Assembly (NCBI GenBank): GCA_016793465.1
Contig: JAEUJW010000076.1
Coordinates: 1 to 60,392 of the forward strand
Direction: 5' to 3'
From: Myxococcales bacterium
Lineage (GTDB): Bacteria; Myxococcota; Polyangia; Nannocystales; Nannocystaceae
Length of the DNA: 60,392 bases
This document shows, piece after piece, positions 1 through 7,973 of the stretch. Made by a program: the position numbers and the translations under genes. The notes beneath the pieces were generated by a model. The model was given only the letters and a program-made list of their open reading frames with translations. It was not told where the DNA came from and made no database searches. Position 1 is the first letter of the stretch, and every line of letters begins with the position of its first letter.

Positions 1-10
1 ACTCAGCCGC

Positions 11-135
11 CCAGAGGGGGAATGACGCTGAGAAACTCGACCCCGGCCAGGGGGGAATGGTCCTGAGAAACTGGCCGGCCCAGGGGGGAATGGTCCTGAG
101 AAATTCTGCTCAGGAGGGGGGAATGTTGCTGAGAA
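11..135. repeat. Four G-rich direct repeats
   Basis: Four imperfect copies of a unit with a G5-6AATG core followed by a CTGAGAA box lie at about 11-34, 47-69, 80-102 and 111-135, spaced 31-36 bp apart. The second and third copies are nearly identical. No ORF in this stretch looks real. Arrays of short terminal repeats occur at the ends of some insertion sequences, for example in the IS21 family, so this may be one end of an element lying left of the window. That origin is an inference; only the repeats are seen directly. Confidence 0.7.
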
Positions 136-156
136 CTGACACTCCCCCGCACGAAC

Positions 157-229
157 GGGCCGATAGCTCAGTTGGCAGAGCGGCGGCTTTTTACCCCGCA
201 AGTCCCGAGTTCGATCCTCGGTCGGCTCT
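157..229 (+). tRNA. tRNA-Lys (anticodon TTT), atypical
   Basis: The cloverleaf was folded by hand. The acceptor stem GGGCCGA (157-163) pairs with TCGGCTC (222-228) with one G-T. The D stem is GCTC/GAGC and the T stem is CCGAG/CTCGG around TTCGATC. The anticodon loop TTTTTAC (188-194) places TTT at 190-192. The anticodon stem carries a C-C mismatch at the loop-closing 31:39 position. No CCA is encoded. A second copy with the same acceptor and T stems lies about 50 bp downstream. Confidence 0.8.
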
Positions 230-261
230 TTGTTTAATAACGCTGACTTTAAAAAAGTAAT

Positions 262-280
262 TAAACCTCATCGAGGTTTA
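262..280. other. Perfect 8-bp hairpin between the two tRNA genes
   Basis: TAAACCTC (262-269) and GAGGTTTA (273-280) form a perfect inverted repeat with a 3-nt loop, in an AT-rich spacer that is unusual for this genome. It ends one base before the second tRNA. It has no T-tract, so it is more likely a processing or leader element than a terminator. Confidence 0.5.
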
Positions 281-281
281 T

Positions 282-353
282 GGGCCGATAGCTCAACGGT
301 AGAGCGGCGGATTTTTAACCCGCGGGTTCCGAGTTCAAGCCTCGGTCGGCTCG
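282..353 (+). tRNA. Second tRNA-Lys (anticodon TTT), atypical
   Basis: The acceptor stem GGGCCGA (282-288) pairs with TCGGCTC (346-352). The D stem is GCTC/GAGC with a 7-nt loop, and the T stem is CCGAG/CTCGG around TTCAAGC. The anticodon loop TTTTTAA (312-318) puts TTT at 314-316. As in the first copy, the pair closing the anticodon loop (A31-C39) is mismatched. Acceptor and T stems match the first copy, so the two probably arose by duplication. The stop codon of the convergent membrane-protein gene (335-337) falls inside this tRNA. Confidence 0.78.
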
Positions 354-2794
354 TCGACGCTCCGCGGCGTCGAGCCCGCGCCTGCGGCCTCGCCTCGCCG
401 CAGCGCTGCTGCCCGGCGGTGCCTCGCCTGGTCCTCTCGCCGCCAGCGCGCCAGCCACCACGCCAGCCACACCAGCGCGACCCACTCGTCCCACGGCCAG
501 CCTGGCCCTTGCCGCTGCACCACCGCCGCCCAGCGGTCCTCCCCGTGCGGCAATTTTATCGACGGCCACGGCCCGTCGGCGAACCCGTGGCGCGCGCGGA
601 CCTCCGGCGGCAGCTGCCCGTGCGGCTCCTGCGGGCAGGCCACCGCCAGCAGCGGCCGCTCCGTCACGCCGGCCACGAACCGCTCCACGCGATCGCCCGT
701 CGCCGCCTCCCACGGCAACGCCAGCGGCGCCCGCAGCTCCGTCAGTCGGACCTGGCGCGGCGTCTCGCCCGCGTGCTCGAGCGCCCACCGCCGGCACAGC
801 CCGCGCGCGTACCACGGGCCGAGCTCGCGGCGCTCCTGCATCACGTTGAGCAGCACCTTGCGGTTGCGATCCGGCCACCACTGCACGCCCCCCAGCACCT
901 CCGGTCGATGCAGCTCGCTGCGCAGGTCGTGGACCTCCCCGGCCGCGTCGACGACCTCCGTCCGCATCGACACATTGATAATTGGCGGCCGCGGCGCGAA
1001 CATGGCCCAGCGCTGCGCCGTGCCGGTGAGCCGCTGCCAGCGCCCGACCAGCGCGCCGGCCACCGCCCGCACGTGGATCAGCAGCGGCCGCTCGGGGATC
1101 TGCGACGCCACCGTCGCCACCCCGTGGACCACACACAGCGCGCCGAGCACCAGCCGCCCGCACGGCCCGTACGCCCACGGCCCCGACGATTCATCCCGGT
1201 CGGCCCGCGCGCTCCGCCGCCCGACAACCACCAGCACCGTCCCCGCCGCGATCACCGTCCAGCGCAGCGCCGACGTCGCGCCGAGCTCCGTCGCCACCGC
1301 CGCCGCCAGCACCGCCGCCCCGACCCCCGCGATCACCGCGCCCGGCAGCTCCGCTCCGTCGCGGTGGTGCTGCGGCAACGCCGGGTCCTCCACCGCGATC
1401 ACGGCGCCACCCCGCACCCGCGCCACCGCCCCGGCGACCTCTCGCCCCGAGAAGCACGCCAGGTACAGCCCCACCGTCGCCAGCGGGAACCCGCCGAGGT
1501 TCAGCAGGACCTCGAGCACCGCATGAAACAGCAGCCCGAAGCCCAGCCACACCCGCCGCCCGAACACCCAGCGCCGCAGCCACGCGCTCGCCCGCGAGTC
1601 GCCGGTCGCCCACACCGCCAGCCCGACCAGCAGCCACGCCGCGATCGGCCGCCCCTGCAGGCCCGCCTCGAACTGCCCGAACACCCCGCGGATCGCCGCC
1701 CACGCCGCACCTGTCTCTGCGGACAGCCCGCCCGCCAGCGCCAGCGTCGCCGCCACGCACGCGAGCAGCGCCCACCACAGCGCCCGCGCCCCGCGCGGCC
1801 GCGCCGGCCTCGCGCCTCGCCACCACGCGATCGCCAGCCCGACCACGACCGCCGGAAACAGCGTCTCCCAGGCGCGCACGCCCCACGTCGCCAGCGCGAC
1901 GCCGGTCTCGCCGAGCCGCGCCAGCAGCGGCCGGGTGTCGAAGCGCGTGAACGCGTCGGCCTGCAGCGCGTAGCCCGCGGCCGTGCCGGCCTCCCACGGC
2001 GCACCCCACTTCGCCAGCCCGTTCGCGCAGTACAGCACCCCGAGCTGCACGATCATCAGCACCCGCGGCCACGCCGGCACCGCGCGGTAGATCGCCGCCA
2101 GCCCCTGCGGGTGGCGCGGCCCCGGCGCGACCCCGGCCCCGTCGCCCGGCCCGCCCGGCTCGCTCAGCAGGCCCCGCCCGCGCAGCCGCCGGCAGCGCGA
2201 CCAGTTGTCGACGCTGTACGCCGCCCCGCAGCGCGACGCCGCCAGCAAGAACAGCCCGACCAGGTACACCTGCTCCCCGCCCCAGAACGCGTTGTTGCGG
2301 CGCAGCAGCGCCAGCAGCAGCGCCAGCGCCCCCCACGCGCACCAGCGCGTGCGCCAGCCGACCAGCAGCCCCACCACGCAGGCCACCAGCCCCGCCGCCG
2401 CGCCGTACACCGCCGCCGGCGCGTCCCGGAAGTGCAGCGGCGTGGCTGTCCCTGCGGTCAGGTAGTGCCACGCCCCCGCGAGCCCGCGGAACCCCGCGCC
2501 CTCGGCGTACCCGGCCGCCCCCGCGCCCGCGAAGCGCTCGCGCGCCCCCTCCGCGAGGAACATGCCCTCGTCGCTGAAGAACCACCGCGCCTCGACCACC
2601 ACCTCGAGCACCCCGAGCAGCAGCGCCGCCGCGAACACCACCCGCAGCGCCGCCAGCGGCCGCGGATCCTCGAGCCCCAGCAGCGCCGCCCGCAGCTGCC
2701 GGCGGTGCACCACCCCCAGCGCCAGCGCGACGCCAGCGATCGCCGCGGCGCCGACGCTCACCGCCACCGCCGCGACCGCGGGGCTCACCGCCAT
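335..2794 (-). CDS. HTTM-domain membrane protein (vitamin K-dependent carboxylase-like)
   Basis: The product is 819 aa. The N-terminal half has many hydrophobic segments, beginning with one at residues 5-30. The motifs RWFFSDEGMF, LRRNNAFWGGEQVY and YCANGLAKWG, with widely spaced helices, match the HTTM family (horizontally transferred transmembrane domain, related to vitamin K-dependent gamma-carboxylase). The C-terminal half includes a hydrophilic part with WAMFAPRPP, as in HTTM proteins of Myxococcota and Planctomycetes. The substrate is unknown. The gene follows endonuclease V by 4 bp in the same direction, and its last codons overlap the convergent tRNA-Lys. Family assignment is fairly secure; function is not. 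Confidence 0.8.
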   Translation of the reverse strand: MAVSPAVAAVAVSVGAAAIAGVALALGVVHRRQLRAALLGLEDPRPLAALRVVFAAALLLGVLEVVVEARWFFSDEGMFLAEGARERFAGAGAAGYAEGAGFRGLAGAWHYLTAGTATPLHFRDAPAAVYGAAAGLVACVVGLLVGWRTRWCAWGALALLLALLRRNNAFWGGEQVYLVGLFLLAASRCGAAYSVDNWSRCRRLRGRGLLSEPGGPGDGAGVAPGPRHPQGLAAIYRAVPAWPRVLMIVQLGVLYCANGLAKWGAPWEAGTAAGYALQADAFTRFDTRPLLARLGETGVALATWGVRAWETLFPAVVVGLAIAWWRGARPARPRGARALWWALLACVAATLALAGGLSAETGAAWAAIRGVFGQFEAGLQGRPIAAWLLVGLAVWATGDSRASAWLRRWVFGRRVWLGFGLLFHAVLEVLLNLGGFPLATVGLYLACFSGREVAGAVARVRGGAVIAVEDPALPQHHRDGAELPGAVIAGVGAAVLAAAVATELGATSALRWTVIAAGTVLVVVGRRSARADRDESSGPWAYGPCGRLVLGALCVVHGVATVASQIPERPLLIHVRAVAGALVGRWQRLTGTAQRWAMFAPRPPIINVSMRTEVVDAAGEVHDLRSELHRPEVLGGVQWWPDRNRKVLLNVMQERRELGPWYARGLCRRWALEHAGETPRQVRLTELRAPLALPWEAATGDRVERFVAGVTERPLLAVACPQEPHGQLPPEVRARHGFADGPWPSIKLPHGEDRWAAVVQRQGPGWPWDEWVALVWLAWWLARWRREDQARHRRAAALRRGEAAGAGSTPRSVDEPTEA

Positions 2795-2798
2795 GCCC

Positions 2799-3308
2799 TC
2801 ACGCGCCCTCGCGGCACAGCCTGTCGACAGCCTTCAAGAGCGTCGGCAGGCGGTGCTCCCCGTGCATGCGCTGCACGCAGCGCGCGGCCTCCGCCGGCGA
2901 CATGCCGGCCGCGCTGACGTACAGCGGCTTCTTGCTGTCGCCGCGCCGCACCTCGATCGCCGACGACTCGTGGAACGGATTCTTGGCCACCCCGATCACC
3001 GGCACCGCCTCGGCCAGCGCCGCGAACAGGTGCGCGCCGAGCCCCGGCTGCTCGCCCAGCCACACGTAGCCGTCGACCACGACCGCCGCCAGCGGCCAGT
3101 GGTTGCGCGCCAGCACCGCGAGGATGCACGGCAGCTCGCGCTCGTAGAACGCCCCCGGGCGGTACGGCGCCACCCTCTCGACCCGCACCACGTGCTCGGC
3201 CAGCGCGTGCGGCGAGCCCCAGTCGAGGAACAGGATCGCCGCCGCCACCGCCGCCTCGCCGCGGTAGTCGACGTCCACGCAGGCCAGCAGCGGCAGCGCC
3301 TCCGACAT
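2799..3308 (-). CDS. nfi: Endonuclease V (deoxyinosine 3' endonuclease)
   Basis: The product is 169 aa. Endonuclease V nicks DNA or RNA one nucleotide 3' of inosine. The family motifs are visible in order: CVDVDYRG near residue 10 with the first metal-binding Asp, FYERELPCILAVL near 55 with the catalytic Glu, VVVDGYVWLG near 75 with the second metal Asp, GLGAHLFAAL near 87, then VIGVAKNPF and KKPLYVSAAG. It is shorter than the usual 210-230 aa because the N-terminus before the first Asp is brief and the C-terminus is compact. It lies 4 bp upstream of the HTTM gene, with which it is probably co-transcribed. Confidence 0.85.
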   Translation of the reverse strand: MSEALPLLACVDVDYRGEAAVAAAILFLDWGSPHALAEHVVRVERVAPYRPGAFYERELPCILAVLARNHWPLAAVVVDGYVWLGEQPGLGAHLFAALAEAVPVIGVAKNPFHESSAIEVRRGDSKKPLYVSAAGMSPAEAARCVQRMHGEHRLPTLLKAVDRLCREGA

Positions 3309-3343
3309 GACCGCGCCAGTCTAACGCGGCCGCGGCCCCGCCG

Positions 3344-3979
3344 TCAGCGCGCCGGCGCGAACTGCCGCCGCAGCTCCCGCGCCCAGCGCTCGAGGCTGGA
3401 CACCGACCCGCTCAGGTTCCACACGCGCTCGTCGCCCGACGGCAGCGCCATCTGCAGCAGCTTCTTGGCCTTCCGCAGCCGGCTGCGCGCCGTGTCCTCC
3501 GGCACCCCGAGGAACGCCGCCAGCTCCGGCCCGGTCAGCTCCTCCCAGTAGTACAGCTCGAGCAGCACCTGGCAATCCAGCGGGATCTTCCGCAGCGCGT
3601 GCAGCACCAGCCGGGCCTGCTCGCGCGCCGCCATGATCGACGACAGCCCCGCGCCGAGGTCGACGATCGACTCGCGTTCGAAGTCCACCTCGACGTCCTT
3701 GTGCTTGCTGCGCAGGTGCTCCTTCAACAGGTTGCTGGCGATCGCGAACAGGAACGTGCGAAACGAGGCCTCCTCGCGGAACCTGTCGCGCGCCTCGAGG
3801 CACGCCATGAACGTGCGCTGCACGAGGTCCTCGAACGGGTCGTCGACCTTGTTGCGGAAGAACCGGTACACGCTGTCGAAGTGCCGCGCGAACAGCTCGC
3901 CCCCCGCGCGGCGATCCCCGGCCCGCCAGGTCCGGAGCAGCTCGCTGTCGCTGACGCTCGGCACGGCCAACGGTACCAC
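3344..3979 (-). CDS. ECF-type RNA polymerase sigma factor
   Basis: The product is 211 aa. Region 2 spans about residues 20-95, with DSVYRFFRNKVDDPFEDLVQ and FRTFLFAIASNLL; region 4 spans about 130-185, with IPLDCQVLLELYYWEELTG and a helix-turn-helix around ELAAFLGVPEDTARSRL. Two-domain architecture and length fit the ECF group of sigma-70 factors. No anti-sigma gene is adjacent: the downstream gene is endonuclease V and the upstream neighbour is divergent. A C-terminal tail of about 25 residues follows region 4. The stimulus is unknown. Confidence 0.9.
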   Translation of the reverse strand: MVPLAVPSVSDSELLRTWRAGDRRAGGELFARHFDSVYRFFRNKVDDPFEDLVQRTFMACLEARDRFREEASFRTFLFAIASNLLKEHLRSKHKDVEVDFERESIVDLGAGLSSIMAAREQARLVLHALRKIPLDCQVLLELYYWEELTGPELAAFLGVPEDTARSRLRKAKKLLQMALPSGDERVWNLSGSVSSLERWARELRRQFAPAR

Positions 3980-4232
3980 GAGCCCCTGCCTGTCCCGGCA
4001 TCGCCGGCCTGTGGCATCCTCGCGCCATGCGCCCCGCCGCGTGTCCTACCCGGGCACCCACGACGCCCGCCCCGGCGGACCTCGCCGCGCCGTCGATCGC
4101 CGCGATCCCGGCTCGGACCGCTGTTCCGTCGCCCGCAACCGTCGCGCACCCGGCCGACCTCGGCGCCCCCCGGCGCAGCGGCGCCGCCCGCACATGCATC
4201 CTCACCGGACGCGGCCCCCGCGTGTGAAGGCG
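3980..4232. promoter_or_regulatory. Divergent intergenic region between sigma factor and methyltransferase
   Basis: These 253 bp separate two divergently transcribed genes and must hold both promoters. No convincing -35/-10 pair is visible. A 66-codon Pro/Ala/Arg-rich frame (4027-4227) ends by overlapping a possible GTG start of the methyltransferase at 4224, but its composition is that of non-coding GC-rich DNA, so it is not called as a gene. Confidence 0.4.
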
Positions 4233-6020
4233 ATGCCCGCAGCCTTCGACCGCCAGCTGCCCGCGCATGAACGAAGGCGCCACGGCCAGTTCTACACCCC
4301 GCGCCCCGTCGCCGACCTGCTCGCCGCGCTGACCCTCCGCGGCGAGGCCCCCAGCGTGCTCGACCCCGGCTGCGGCGACGGCGAGTGCCTGCTCGCCGCG
4401 CAGGCCCACAGCCCGCGCGCTCGCCTCCACGGCTTCGAACAGAACCCCGAGGCCGCCGCCCGCGCGGCCGCCCGCCTGCCCGCCGCGCACATCGTCACGA
4501 CCGACTTCTTCGCCCGCGCTCCGACGACCCCGCGCCACGACTGCCTGCTCGGCAACCCGCCCTACGTCCGCTCGCAGCACCGCGAGGTCCCGGGCGACCC
4601 GCGCCTCGCGGGCCTCGCCGCCAAGTCCGACCTGTTCGCCTACTTCATCGTCCACGCGCTCTCGTTCTTGAAGGTCGGCGGCCGCCTCGGCTTCGTCACC
4701 CCCGCGAGCTGGTTGACGGCCCGCTACGCCGCCCCCCTGCAGGCCCTGCTGACCGGCGAGCTGCGCCTCGAGCTGCTGGTCGCCGCCAGCCCGCGCGCCA
4801 AGTTCTTCGACGACCCGGCGATCCACACCCTCCTGATCGTCGCCCGGCGCGTCGACCCCGACGCCCCCGCCCCGCCCGACGCCGCGCTCCGCTTCGTCAC
4901 CCTCCGCCAGCCGCTCGCCGACCTGCCTCCGCCGCGGCGGCTCGCCGACGAGCTCCTCGCCCTCGACCACGAGCACGAGGACGACCGCCTGACGCTCAAG
5001 CTGCTGCCCCTCGCGCCCGAGCGCGCCGCCCTCGCGGCCGCCCCGAACACCCCGCGCAACTGGTCCTACGCGCTGCGCGCCCCGCTGTCCGGCCGCCTGT
5101 TCGACGACTCTCCCGCGTTCGTGCCGCTCGAGCAGCTGGCCCGCGTCGCCCTCGGCTACAAGTCGCTGCAGAACGACTTCTATTACCTCACCCGCGAGAC
5201 CATCGCCGCCCACGCCGTCGAACCTCGCTACCTCACCCCCGTCAGCATGCTCGCCGACCTCGACGCCGCGCGCTGGCTGCAAGCGCCGCGGCCGCGTCAC
5301 CACATCTTCCTGTGCCGCGACGCCGCGCCGGGCCCCGGCGCCGCCGCGTACATCGAGCGCTGCGCCGACCGCCCCGCCGCCCAGCGCAAGCAGTCCTCGC
5401 AGCCGCGCACGATCCGCGAGGCGCTCGCGGCCCAGGGCGGCGGCCTGTGGTACGCCCCCAAGGCCCGCCCGCACGCCGCCCACATCTGGCTGCGCAAGGC
5501 CTTCGACGCCACCCTCGCCCCGTTCATCGCCCCCGAGCCCGTCGTCGTCGATCAGCGCTGCAACTCCGTCACCCCCGCGCCCGGCCTGTCGTGGCAGCTG
5601 CTCGCCGCCGTGCTCACCGCCACGCCCTTCGCCCTCGCCCTCGAGCTGCACGGCGCCGCCAGCCTCGGCGCCGGCGCCCTCGAGGCCGCCACCACCTCGC
5701 TGCGGCGCTACCCCGTGTTCGACCCGCGCCCCCTCGACGCCTGCGCGCGCGCCGAGCTCGTCCGCCTCGCCGCCGCCGTCTGGCAGCACGAGCGCCCGCT
5801 CGACTGGTCCGCGGATCCGCGGCCCGGCCCGGCCCTCCGCGCCCTCGACGGCTTCATCCTCGCCCGCTGCGGCGGCCTCGCGCAGGACCGCCTGTACCGC
5901 GACCTCCACGCCACCTGCCTCGCCCGCGTCACCCGCCCCGCCGCGCCGGAACCCGCGGAGACGAAGCGCTTGGCGACGCGCGCAAAAACGCATACCGTCG
6001 CCGCGGAGGACCTCCCATGA
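4233..6020 (+). CDS. Orphan N6-adenine DNA methyltransferase (Eco57I/TaqI-like)
   Basis: The product is 595 aa from ATG 4233; an in-frame GTG at 4224 is an alternative. HERRRHGQFYTPRPVADLL near the start and LDPGCGDGECLLAA near residue 40 form the AdoMet pocket. LLGNPPYVRS near residue 107 is the catalytic NPPY motif of N6-adenine methylases. The C-terminal 300 residues, with ALGYKSLQNDFYYL, resemble the TaqI-like specificity domain. No nuclease motif and no restriction gene is nearby, so it is a solitary methylase or modification-only enzyme. The stop overlaps the next gene as ATGA, so it is translationally coupled to a lipoprotein, an unusual pairing. Confidence 0.8.
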   Translation: MPAAFDRQLPAHERRRHGQFYTPRPVADLLAALTLRGEAPSVLDPGCGDGECLLAAQAHSPRARLHGFEQNPEAAARAAARLPAAHIVTTDFFARAPTTPRHDCLLGNPPYVRSQHREVPGDPRLAGLAAKSDLFAYFIVHALSFLKVGGRLGFVTPASWLTARYAAPLQALLTGELRLELLVAASPRAKFFDDPAIHTLLIVARRVDPDAPAPPDAALRFVTLRQPLADLPPPRRLADELLALDHEHEDDRLTLKLLPLAPERAALAAAPNTPRNWSYALRAPLSGRLFDDSPAFVPLEQLARVALGYKSLQNDFYYLTRETIAAHAVEPRYLTPVSMLADLDAARWLQAPRPRHHIFLCRDAAPGPGAAAYIERCADRPAAQRKQSSQPRTIREALAAQGGGLWYAPKARPHAAHIWLRKAFDATLAPFIAPEPVVVDQRCNSVTPAPGLSWQLLAAVLTATPFALALELHGAASLGAGALEAATTSLRRYPVFDPRPLDACARAELVRLAAAVWQHERPLDWSADPRPGPALRALDGFILARCGGLAQDRLYRDLHATCLARVTRPAAPEPAETKRLATRAKTHTVAAEDLP

Positions 6021-6661
6021 CCTTTGCTGCTGCGACCCACCGCTCCCTGCTCCTCGTGCTCCTCGCGGCGTGCGGCGGCGACGACGGCGGCGGATCCACC
6101 AGCGACACCTCGACGACGCCGCCCGCGTCGACGTCCTCCGCCGCCACCACCGACGCCGCCACCGGCAGCACGTCCTCCACCTCCGACCCCACCACCGCCG
6201 GCCCGACGTCCAGCGGCCCGCCCCCGTCGTCCTCCTCCACCGCGAGCGACGAGTCCTCGACGTCCGCCGCCGTCACCACCGACGTCTCGACCAGCACCGG
6301 CCCCGGCCCCGGCACCACCACCACCGGCACCACCGGCCCCGACAACACCACCGGCGAGCCCGGCGACACCACCACCGGCGAGCCCGGCTCGACCGGCGAG
6401 AGCAGCACCGGCGACGACCCCGTGGTCTGCCCGCCCCCCTCGCCCGACTCCCAGGCCTGCGAGGCCTGCATCGAGACCAACTGCTGCAGCGAATACGACG
6501 CCTGCAAGGCCGACCAGAAGTGCACCTGCATCTTCAACTGCATCTTCAATAACGGCGGCCCGATGAGCTGCGCCTTCCAGTGCATGAACGTCGGCATGCA
6601 GAACCCGACCCTCGGCCAGGTGTTCGTGTGCGGCGACGAGTGCCCCGGCTGCCCGTGGTGA
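6017..6661 (+). CDS. Lipoprotein with Ser/Thr-rich linker and Cys-rich C-terminus
   Basis: The product is 214 aa. A signal peptide ends in a lipobox (LVLLAACGG, Cys near 18). About 110 residues of Ser/Thr/Gly/Pro/Asp low complexity with repeated TTTGEPG-like units follow. The compact C-terminal domain of about 70 residues has 14 cysteines, as CEACIETNCCSEYDAC and CKADQKCTCIFNC. This architecture is characteristic of Nannocystineae surface lipoproteins; the Cys-rich knot probably faces outside. Molecular role is unknown. The start overlaps the methyltransferase stop by four bases, and the gene converges with the next at 6665. Confidence 0.8.
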   Translation: MTFAAATHRSLLLVLLAACGGDDGGGSTSDTSTTPPASTSSAATTDAATGSTSSTSDPTTAGPTSSGPPPSSSSTASDESSTSAAVTTDVSTSTGPGPGTTTTGTTGPDNTTGEPGDTTTGEPGSTGESSTGDDPVVCPPPSPDSQACEACIETNCCSEYDACKADQKCTCIFNCIFNNGGPMSCAFQCMNVGMQNPTLGQVFVCGDECPGCPW

Positions 6662-6664
6662 GCG

Positions 6665-7084
6665 TCAGCCCTCGCGCCCGTCCGCCGCGCGCGGCGCGTG
6701 CTCGCGGCGCATCCTCTCGTGGGTCAGCGCCGTCTGGATCCCGTTGATGAACATCACCGCGACGATCAGCTTGAACCCCCAGCCCTGATAGAGGGTCCGC
6801 GGATCGACGAGCGCGACCACGCCGACGCGCGCGAGGTACAGCGCCAGCCCGCACAGCACCGCCGGCAGCGGCTGCGTGCGCGCCCACATGGCCAGCCCCG
6901 CGAACGCCGCCCCGATCATCGCGCCGCCGACCACGTCGGCGTGCTCGACCGGCGCCCCCGCGAGCCACACGAACGCCAGCCCCGCGACCTGCACCACCGC
7001 CAGCAGCACCAGCACCCCGCGCGCGTGCCGACCGAGCTTGTCGAGCCCGTCCTCGTACGACGCGACGATCGAGCCCCCGATCAC
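6665..7084 (-). CDS. Small four-helix integral membrane protein
   Basis: The product is 139 aa. Four hydrophobic segments lie at about 22-42 (GVLVLLAVVQVAGLAFVWLA), 49-68, 75-93 and 102-118. The N-terminus is short and cytoplasmic-looking; the C-terminus is charged (HERMRREHAPRAADGREG). No family motif is recognised. It lies 16 bp downstream of the S74 lipoprotein gene in the same direction, so the two may be co-transcribed. Confidence 0.65.
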   Translation of the reverse strand: MIGGSIVASYEDGLDKLGRHARGVLVLLAVVQVAGLAFVWLAGAPVEHADVVGGAMIGAAFAGLAMWARTQPLPAVLCGLALYLARVGVVALVDPRTLYQGWGFKLIVAVMFINGIQTALTHERMRREHAPRAADGREG

Positions 7085-7100
7085 CCGCGCAGCTTAACAC

Positions 7101-7898
7101 TCACCGCTCGAGCGTCGCCAGCCGCCGCTCGACGTCCGCCAGGCGATCGCGCAGCGCCTCGTTCTCGGCCCGCAGCGCCTGGATCGCCGCCATCGACACC
7201 CCCGTCGCGTCGAGCGGGAAGATGCGCGTGTCGCCCTCCCCCAGCCCGAACGCGGCCTTGAAGTCCTGGGCCATCGGCCCGAGGTGACGGATCCCCTGCG
7301 GGTCCTGCTTGTAGCGCCAGGTCGTGATCTCGAGCCCCGCCACCCGCCGCAGCACCTCGGCCGGGTCGATCGCCGCGAACTCCGTCTTCGCGTTGCGATC
7401 GCTGATCGGGCAGTTGTCGCTGCAGAACTCCATGCCCGGCGGCACCGGCACCCCCACGCAGCACTCCAGGCCCCGGCAGCACGCCTCGCCCTTCGCGCAG
7501 CTGTCGCCCTGCGCCATGCACAGGTCCCCGCCCGTGCTCGACGAACCCGCCTCGCCCGACGAACCGCCCGTGCTCGACGACCCCGTCGTCGTGCCCGGCC
7601 CGCCCGTGCTCGACGTGCCCGGCTCGCCCGTGCTCGACGTGCCCGGCTCGCCCGTGCTCGACGTGCCCGGCCCGCCCGTGGTCAGCCCGCCCGTCGCCGT
7701 GCCGGTGTTGCTCGCGCCGCCGGTCGTGGGCGCGCCCGTCGACCCCGTGGCCGCCGGCCCCGTGCTCGCGTCGGTCGTCGTCAGCGGCGCCGTCGTCGAG
7801 GCGTCGGCCGACTCGCTGGTCTTTCCGCCGCCGCCGCACGCGAGGGCCAGAGACAATACGAGGGTGTTCACGGGCAACGATCGACAAGACATGGGCAT
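7101..7898 (-). CDS. Lipoprotein with C-terminal S74 intramolecular chaperone domain
   Basis: The product is 265 aa. A signal peptide with lipobox LSLALACGG is followed by a Ser/Thr/Gly linker of about 100 residues, including three TSSTGEPG-type copies encoded by a DNA tandem repeat near 7600-7670. A short Cys cluster (CAKGEACCRGLECC) comes next. The last 95 residues, SDRNAKTEFAAIDPAEVL through LGPMAQDF to a terminal coiled coil (AIQALRAENEALRDRL), are typical of the peptidase S74/endosialidase chaperone, which trimerises phage tail spikes and then cleaves itself off. A lipid-anchored version implies a trimeric surface structure. The catalytic Ser/Lys dyad is plausible (SDRNAKTEF) but unproven. 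Confidence 0.82.
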   Translation of the reverse strand: MPMSCRSLPVNTLVLSLALACGGGGKTSESADASTTAPLTTTDASTGPAATGSTGAPTTGGASNTGTATGGLTTGGPGTSSTGEPGTSSTGEPGTSSTGGPGTTTGSSSTGGSSGEAGSSSTGGDLCMAQGDSCAKGEACCRGLECCVGVPVPPGMEFCSDNCPISDRNAKTEFAAIDPAEVLRRVAGLEITTWRYKQDPQGIRHLGPMAQDFKAAFGLGEGDTRIFPLDATGVSMAAIQALRAENEALRDRLADVERRLATLER

Positions 7899-7973
7899 GG
7901 CCCCGGTTTATACCCGGTGCCCCCCGCCGCCGCATTAACGGCGTTCGCGGGTGCCCTTCATCCGCCGACACCT

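Noticed and set aside
230..2917. Long open frames on the plus strand opposite the HTTM gene
   Set aside because: Translations are Arg/Pro/His-rich with no domain, and the minus strand encodes a clear HTTM protein. High GC makes antisense frames open by chance.
4027..4227. 66-aa frame ending in GTGA overlap with the methyltransferase
   Set aside because: Low-complexity Pro/Ala/Arg composition and no ribosome-binding site; the overlap is probably chance.
3321..5993. 890-codon minus-strand frame over the methyltransferase
   Set aside because: It is Gly/Arg/Glu-rich and repetitive, while the opposite strand has methylase motifs in order and the sigma factor lies in another frame.
7600..7680. 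Tandem repeat that could be a short CRISPR-like array
   Set aside because: The units are contiguous, have no spacers and encode the TSSTGEPG linker repeats of a lipoprotein in frame.
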